In this document: positions 59,635 to 64,000 of the stretch, one piece after another
Layout: each line of letters begins with the position of its first letter
Numbering within the stretch: the first letter of the stretch is position 1
NCBI GenBank assembly: GCA_964488555.1
Contig: CAZAUF010000007.1
Coordinates: forward strand, 1-64,000
DNA: 64,000 bases
Direction of reading: 5' to 3'
Origin: UBA2112 sp964488555
GTDB lineage: Bacteria > Patescibacteriota > Saccharimonadia > Saccharimonadales > Saccharimonadaceae
Notes under the pieces: generated by a model
Seen by the model: only the letters and a program-made list of their open reading frames with translations
What the model was told of the DNA's origin: nothing
The model's database searches: none
Program-made: the position numbers and the translations under genes

Positions 59635-60303
59635 TTACAAAATAGCGTGCGTCCCAAGTGCAGCTATGGTTTTCTGTCTAGACGTGCCTTTCATCAGGTG
59701 ATGGTCTCCACCCTCAATATCGATGATATGCGCCCCATTGATGCTCTCTGCGCGTATCGGCGGAAACAGTTCATCATTCTGCGCACGAACAACGAACAAC
59801 TTAGTGGCACTTCGAGCGATCTCTCTGAATCTATTCATCAGATCAGACATCTCCACGTCATTAACATACTCCTTGGATACGATATACTTCCTCGTACCAT
59901 CACGAGGAATCGACCATGATCCGTCTTCCTGCTTTGTCGCACTCCAACGATTCAGTTGGTATAGCAAAAATCCGTTACTCACTCTCCACGGCGGATTTAT
60001 AAGGCATAGCTTGCTCAATCTTGCGATGTGATCATCATCCATCGCTACCGTCGGACGAGTACCGCCACACTTAGCCAGCATAGTGATTTCGCCGTCCAGA
60101 CCGTCAATATACGACTGCAAAGCATCCGAATGTTTTCTTATCGAGTGAACAACTCTATCGCCATTTGGTATCTCTTCATAAAATGGCAAAATATGAAACG
60201 TATACTGTGAAGAGTAGATATCTTCAAGATCAGTAAACAATTGTTTCGCATCTTTACTCTCGGCAAATCCAGGATATGTGATTACGTGTTTCTCGCGGCG
60301 CAT
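59635..60303 (-). CDS. Alpha/beta-hydrolase-like protein with possible Cys nucleophile
   Basis: This 222-residue protein shows an alpha/beta-hydrolase outline. TMLAKCGGTRP is at the nucleophile-elbow position, giving Cys instead of Ser, as in dienelactone hydrolases. FVVRAQNDELFPP carries the acid loop and DIEGGDHHLMKG the C-terminal His. No signal peptide is seen. AAGGGG precedes the ATG. Substrate unknown; a degenerate non-enzyme is possible. Confidence 0.6.
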   Translation of the reverse strand: MRREKHVITYPGFAESKDAKQLFTDLEDIYSSQYTFHILPFYEEIPNGDRVVHSIRKHSDALQSYIDGLDGEITMLAKCGGTRPTVAMDDDHIARLSKLCLINPPWRVSNGFLLYQLNRWSATKQEDGSWSIPRDGTRKYIVSKEYVNDVEMSDLMNRFREIARSATKLFVVRAQNDELFPPIRAESINGAHIIDIEGGDHHLMKGTSRQKTIAALGTHAIL

Positions 60304-60388
60304 GAACCGAATCCCCTTATTCTTTATTTCAGAATATCGCAGACGTCTTTTATGTCAACAGGTTCTTGATTATTTTTAGAAATATCTA

Positions 60389-61753
60389 CTAATTTGATTG
60401 TAGTTCTGTTATTGCGACACGCTTTTGCTCGGTCGTGTCGCGGTCGCGGATGGTCACGTCGTTTTGCTCAAGCGAATCAAAATCAATTACCACGCAGTAC
60501 GGCGTGCCGATTTCGTCCTGGCGGCGGTAGCGTTTGCCGATATTACCATTGTCGTCCCACATGACGGCACCGTGTTTTTTCTTGAGGATTTGATAGACTT
60601 CTCTTGCCTTCTCCACCAGTTCAGGCTTGTTCTTGAGCAGCGGAGACACACAATATTTTATAGGTGCAAGGTGCTCTGGGAACTTCATAACGATTCGCTT
60701 CTCGCCGTTAATTTCATCTTCTGTATACGCGGCAGACAGAACCGCCATGACAGCGCGTTCCACGCCGAAACTTGGCTCGATGACATGCGGAACAAATCTC
60801 GTGTTCGTTCCTTTGATCGTGTACTCCATGGATTTGCCGGAGTTATTTTGTATATTCATCAGGTCAAAATTCGTGCGATACGCGATACCGAGCAGTTCTT
60901 CACGACCAATCGGATAATCATATTCGATATCGATGGTGCGCTTGCTGTAGTGCGCCCTGTCCTCAGCTGGAACTTCCAGCTCGTGTATTTTGTCCTTTGG
61001 TAAACCAAGTGCCTCCAAAAACGCGTGCGTATCCGCAAGAAGCGCGTCAAACGACTGCTCCCACCTGTCCGGCTCCACGAAGTATTCTATTTCCATCTGC
61101 TCGAACTCGCGGCTGCGGAATATGAAGTCGCGTGGACTTATTTCATTGCGAAATGCCTTGCCTTGCTGAGCGATACCAAATGGCAGATCCGGATAAAAAT
61201 TGTCGACAACGTTTTTATAATTCGTAAAGATACCTTGCGCCGTTTCTGGTCGCAGATAGCTCACTGAAGCATCGTCCGTCGATGCCCCGACGTGAGTCGT
61301 AAACATCATATTAAACGTACGGGACTTGCTAAGCGGGTTGCCGTCCGGGCTCTTGATGCCATGCTCCGCGATAGCTGCATCCATTTGCTCCATTGTCATG
61401 CCATCGGGGTCGACGCCGTTGTCTTTCAGTATGTGGTCGGTGCGAAAGCGACGTTTGTTGACAGTATCTTCGCAGAGCGGATCAACGAACGTATCTACAT
61501 GCCCGCTCGCCTGCCAAACTTTTTGGTTCATCAGGATCGCCGCGTCCACGCCGTACATATCGTCGCGATCGTCGACAAACATCTTCCACCATAGCTGCAT
61601 GATATTGCGCTTTAGCGCGACACCAAGCGGACCATAATCCCACGTGCCACTTAATCCGCCATAAACGTCCGAACCGTTATAAATAAATCCTCGACGCTTC
61701 GCCAAGCTTACGATATTTTCCATCTCGACGTTCTTCTCTGTTTTTTCACTCAT
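60389..61753 (-). CDS. glyQS: Glycyl-tRNA synthetase (alpha2 type)
   Basis: This 454-residue class II synthetase has the alpha2 GlyRS landmarks: KRRGFIYNGSDVYGGLSGTWDYGPLGVALKRNI at the N-terminus and SYLRPETAQGIF. FGIAQQGKAFRNEISPRDFIFRSREFEQMEIEYF is motif 2. VIEPSFGVERAVMAVL is motif 3, followed by an anticodon-binding domain. It attaches glycine to tRNA-Gly. Reverse-strand TGCTATAAT lies 11 bases before the ATG, with AAAGGT between. Confidence 0.96.
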   Translation of the reverse strand: MSEKTEKNVEMENIVSLAKRRGFIYNGSDVYGGLSGTWDYGPLGVALKRNIMQLWWKMFVDDRDDMYGVDAAILMNQKVWQASGHVDTFVDPLCEDTVNKRRFRTDHILKDNGVDPDGMTMEQMDAAIAEHGIKSPDGNPLSKSRTFNMMFTTHVGASTDDASVSYLRPETAQGIFTNYKNVVDNFYPDLPFGIAQQGKAFRNEISPRDFIFRSREFEQMEIEYFVEPDRWEQSFDALLADTHAFLEALGLPKDKIHELEVPAEDRAHYSKRTIDIEYDYPIGREELLGIAYRTNFDLMNIQNNSGKSMEYTIKGTNTRFVPHVIEPSFGVERAVMAVLSAAYTEDEINGEKRIVMKFPEHLAPIKYCVSPLLKNKPELVEKAREVYQILKKKHGAVMWDDNGNIGKRYRRQDEIGTPYCVVIDFDSLEQNDVTIRDRDTTEQKRVAITELQSN

Positions 61754-61865
61754 AATTACCTTTGATTATAGCACGTTTACATGCAACGTTTATCGTATTT
61801 ATTGAATAAAATAAATAAATATTTTATAATACACATGACACGTCCTGTACGCGAAAGGAACGGAT

Positions 61866-62102
61866 ATGTCTGGCAATCGAGGGGAACGCCGTTTTATGCG
61901 ACACATGCAGTACCTCGCACGCTCGCTTGATAGCTTTCATGAGAACTTCCTATGGGGTATCGCCAGCGAACTGCAACGCAAAGATATCGATGCACTGCGA
62001 CGCCGTGTACGTTATACGAGCAAAGCCGCTCTCAGTACTGGCGAAGCCGCTATGTGGAAGCTCTGTAACGACATGTTCGTATTCGTCGAAAGGCGTATCT
62101 AA
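61866..62102 (+). CDS. Small basic helical protein of unknown function
   Basis: This 78-residue protein is rich in Arg and Ala and mostly helical, with FLWGIASELQRKDIDALRRRVRYTSKAALSTG. AAAGGAA lies before the ATG, TATAAT at 61825-61830 is the -10, and a perfect terminator follows. It is a stand-alone unit between glyQS and recO. No family recognised. Confidence 0.62.
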   Translation: MSGNRGERRFMRHMQYLARSLDSFHENFLWGIASELQRKDIDALRRRVRYTSKAALSTGEAAMWKLCNDMFVFVERRI

Positions 62103-62114
62103 CCACCCTCCAGC

Positions 62115-62154
62115 ACCCCGCACTCCGGTCGACAACCGTCCCGGAGTGCGGGGT
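62115..62154. terminator. Perfect 14-bp hairpin between convergent genes
   Basis: ACCCCGCACTCCGG (62115-62128) pairs with CCGGAGTGCGGGGT (62141-62154). It lies just after the small gene and just before the recO stop. T-runs are weak. Confidence 0.7.
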
Positions 62155-62157
62155 CAC

Positions 62158-62847
62158 TTATTTCAGAGTCGGTTGCAAAGCTGCATGCTGTCGGGAGACA
62201 TGTAAACACTCGGTCAAATACTCTTCCATGCCTCCCACCTGAGCCAAAACGCTCAACGACTTCGCAGCCACAAGACGAAGTATCTTAATATGCTCAGCCG
62301 TTATCTCACCTCTTGCATCCTCCACCAAGCCTTTTTCCTGAGTGTCGTAACGATATGTTTTGTCTGATAGCAACTTGTTTCCGTCACAATCTCTTGCCGT
62401 GTTCAGCTCATCGCCCAACAGTTCCGCTATACGGATATAGAACCATGTCTGCGTGAGTGCTGTCGCCACCGACGTCACGTCAAGTGCAGACAATACTTCA
62501 CTCACGATGTTATACCACTCCGGCTCATCTAAGCTAGAGCTGGCGCGACTCACCTGACCCAAGACTTCATATGCGAACTGCATACGATCATAATCCTCCA
62601 AGATATGTCTATAAAACCGCACCAAACGTGCCGAGGTGAGCAAGCCCAAATCACCCCTGCCCTCACCCACTACCACGTCACAAATCGCAAACAGTTCTAT
62701 GCCGCCAGCAAGTTTCGATTTTTCCTTACGGACACCACGAGCCATCACGCTCAAACGACCGTTCGGTGTCAACAAATCAAGCACTCGGTCTGCTTCTCCA
62801 AAATTAGTTCGTCGTAGCACAATTGCACGCGTGCGCAATGTTTTCAT
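62158..62847 (-). CDS. recO: DNA repair protein RecO
   Basis: The 229-residue protein has the RecO N-terminal OB fold (TRAIVLRRTNFGEADRVLDLLTPNGRLSVMARGVRKEKSKLAGGIELF) and the helical C-terminal domain. The zinc-binding Cys residues of some RecOs are missing. RecO loads RecA in the RecFOR pathway. Its ATG overlaps the stop of the receiver gene, so the three genes (kinase-like, receiver-like, recO) form one operon. Confidence 0.92.
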   Translation of the reverse strand: MKTLRTRAIVLRRTNFGEADRVLDLLTPNGRLSVMARGVRKEKSKLAGGIELFAICDVVVGEGRGDLGLLTSARLVRFYRHILEDYDRMQFAYEVLGQVSRASSSLDEPEWYNIVSEVLSALDVTSVATALTQTWFYIRIAELLGDELNTARDCDGNKLLSDKTYRYDTQEKGLVEDARGEITAEHIKILRLVAAKSLSVLAQVGGMEEYLTECLHVSRQHAALQPTLK

Positions 62848-63200
62848 GCCAGTACACTCCGCACGGCAGCCACAATATCACCCGGCTGCATAGTCGTACT
62901 ATCAAGTAGACGCATGACCCCGTAAGGTTTCAGATCATCCAGGTTCACATTCGGCAGACTACTACACACAATTACCGGAATTGCCGCCGTATCGACATAA
63001 GTTTGTAGCTCGTGCAACAACCCTATACCTCCTGCTCCACTAAGTAGTAAGCTCATGATAATCGCTTCAGGTCGCTTTTCATCTATCAAATCTATAGCCG
63101 TATAGGGATTCGTGGCACGAGCAACTTCATATCCGCTTTTACGAAGCGACTGCTCATAATGATCTCCCAGCCAAGGTTCGCTTTCGATAATAAGTATCAT
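62844..63200 (-). CDS. Receiver-like protein lacking the phosphorylation site
   Basis: The 118-residue protein has the receiver fold pattern (ILIIESEPW, YEVARATNPYTAIDLI, AIPVIVCSS). The phosphoacceptor Asp is replaced by Ser50 (IIMSLLLSG), the acidic pair is Glu-Ser-Glu, and the conserved Lys is lost (RLLDSTTM). It cannot be phosphorylated in the usual way and may act as a binding module. It overlaps both neighbours. Confidence 0.82.
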   Translation of the reverse strand: MILIIESEPWLGDHYEQSLRKSGYEVARATNPYTAIDLIDEKRPEAIIMSLLLSGAGGIGLLHELQTYVDTAAIPVIVCSSLPNVNLDDLKPYGVMRLLDSTTMQPGDIVAAVRSVLA

Positions 63201-63931
63201 AGCAGGCTCATTTGTTTGGACACGCGTAAGTCTATATAAAACGTCGCGCCGTCGCGGTGCCGTATCAAACCGACTGCACTGTTCATGCGCTCTGCTAGTT
63301 TTCGCGCCGCAATGAGGCTGACTGCACTAGTCATTGGCCGCGTAGCTATAGGTGCCGAGGCACGACGCATGATACCGTTTTCGAGCCGTTGCCACACATC
63401 AATCGGCACGGCTGGACCGTAATCTCGCACACCTATACGCACCTTGTCCCCGTGACCATTTATCGTCATACGGATCGGATGTGCTTTTGATCCATAATGC
63501 AGCGCGTTGTCACCGAAGCTGAGGAGAATCTGTTGCAAAACACGACGATTTGCCACCAATAGCGGCGTCCGTGTACGCGACCGAAACGTGATTGACTGAC
63601 CGTGAGCGTGAAACAACGGCATCAACTCATGAACAACCTCTCGGCAGACACTGACAGGATTAATCGGCTCAAGCGGTAATGACTGTTGGTCGACCATCGT
63701 CATGCTCAACGCGGATGCCATTCTGAGTGCTCGCTCGCTCGTGAGAGTGAGTCGTCTCCCCAGTAGCAATCGCTCTTCTTCGGTAATCGATTCTGCCGCG
63801 ACAGCCAGTCCCAATTGACGCATCAACACCAGAGGTGACGTCAGCTCGCCAGCCGCAGCCATCGTCAAAGCAGAGTCGTCCAACAAACGCTCCGTTACTC
63901 CCTCCAACAGATGACGGACCTCGCTGCTCAT
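63197..63931 (-). CDS. Histidine-kinase-like protein with degenerate catalytic motifs
   Basis: The 244-residue soluble protein has a HisKA-like helix pair with GELTSPLVLM where SHELRTPL is expected, so the phosphoacceptor His is Gly28. The HATPase domain keeps Asn in SFGDNALHYG and Asp in RDYGPAVP, but lacks the GTGLGL lid. It may still bind ATP but should not autophosphorylate. It is first in the operon with the receiver-like gene and recO. Reverse-strand TGCTACACT lies nine bases before the ATG. Confidence 0.78.
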   Translation of the reverse strand: MSSEVRHLLEGVTERLLDDSALTMAAAGELTSPLVLMRQLGLAVAAESITEEERLLLGRRLTLTSERALRMASALSMTMVDQQSLPLEPINPVSVCREVVHELMPLFHAHGQSITFRSRTRTPLLVANRRVLQQILLSFGDNALHYGSKAHPIRMTINGHGDKVRIGVRDYGPAVPIDVWQRLENGIMRRASAPIATRPMTSAVSLIAARKLAERMNSAVGLIRHRDGATFYIDLRVSKQMSLL

Positions 63932-64000
63932 ATGCTATCCAGTGTAGCACGTGAGCGCAGTCAAAGGCGTTGTCTTATTTATGTGTTGAACTTGACCGTA

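Noticed and set aside
61835..61942. Leaderless 31-codon frame starting four bases after TATAAT, overlapping the 78-aa gene
   Set aside because: The spacing is shorter than at other leaderless genes, and it is out of frame with the better-supported gene that has AAAGGAA.
1..64000. CRISPR array, insertion sequence, prophage or rRNA operon
   Set aside because: No regularly spaced repeats, transposase or integrase motifs, phage structural genes or rRNA cores were seen on either strand.

Overview
The window looks like a chromosome segment from a reduced-genome bacterium of the Patescibacteria (CPR), most likely a Candidatus Saccharibacteria (TM7) relative. This is inferred from gene content and style, not from a marker gene: no rRNA or tRNA was found. 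Pointers are the compact layout, a bare division cluster (mraZ-rsmH-ftsL-ftsI-ftsW-murG-ftsQ), a short MetK, an actinobacterial-type RpiB, G5/3D-domain and DUF4185 surface proteins, competence and recombination genes (dprA, recO), and a conjugation-type ATPase. UGA is used as stop, so this is the standard code and not the Gracilibacteria/SR1 code. No insertion sequence, prophage or CRISPR array was seen.

Layout. 1-6.3 kb: M16 peptidase (cut by the left edge), an ABC exporter pair, rpiB, a PspC protein, a guanylate-kinase-like protein, an ABC-F ATPase carrying an in-frame palindromic insert, and a small Cys-rich protein. 6.4-12.2 kb: a secreted G5/3D cell-wall protein, a PafA/Dop-like (Pup ligase/depupylase fold) enzyme, a Pr6Pr membrane protein, a single-module Clp-type AAA+ unfoldase and an FKBP. 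12.2-21.5 kb: a ThrE-type exporter, an ArsR/AHSA1 pair, a remnant of an NTP pyrophosphatase gene, a polyprenyl synthase, a cupin, a CMD-family protein, a SAM-riboswitch-controlled metK and several unknowns. 21.5-29.8 kb: a histidine kinase and a receiver protein, both with long low-complexity tails, an rRNA pseudouridine synthase, a DUF4185 protein, der and pth. 29.8-36.3 kb: ZIP and DUF475 membrane proteins, a hairpin-rich gene-free stretch with a well-formed reverse-strand promoter (candidate ncRNA), dprA and topA. 36.3-41.8 kb: two small-protein units with similar terminators, a sigma-region-4/HARE-HTH protein and a VirB4/VirD4-like ATPase. 41.8-50.2 kb: an AT-rich convergent spacer bounded by exact 20-bp repeats, then the division cluster on the reverse strand. 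50.2-64 kb: yvcK with a HAD gene, an LssY_C protein, a frameshifted 2H phosphoesterase, a PIF1-like helicase, a pseudopilin, a surface protein, an RNase HI fused to a PNPOx domain, a beta-PGM-like HAD, a YgjV-like protein, glyQS, recO and a degenerate receiver/kinase pair.

Regulation. About half the genes have a -10 element (often extended, TGnTATAAT-like) ending 5 to 9 nt before the start codon, so many transcripts are probably leaderless. Most other genes have a clear Shine-Dalgarno sequence. The points most worth following are the PafA/Dop-like enzyme next to a Clp-type unfoldase, the palindromic insert in the ABC-F gene, the leaderless promoter style, the candidate ncRNA near 32.2-32.5 kb and the RNase HI-PNPOx fusion.
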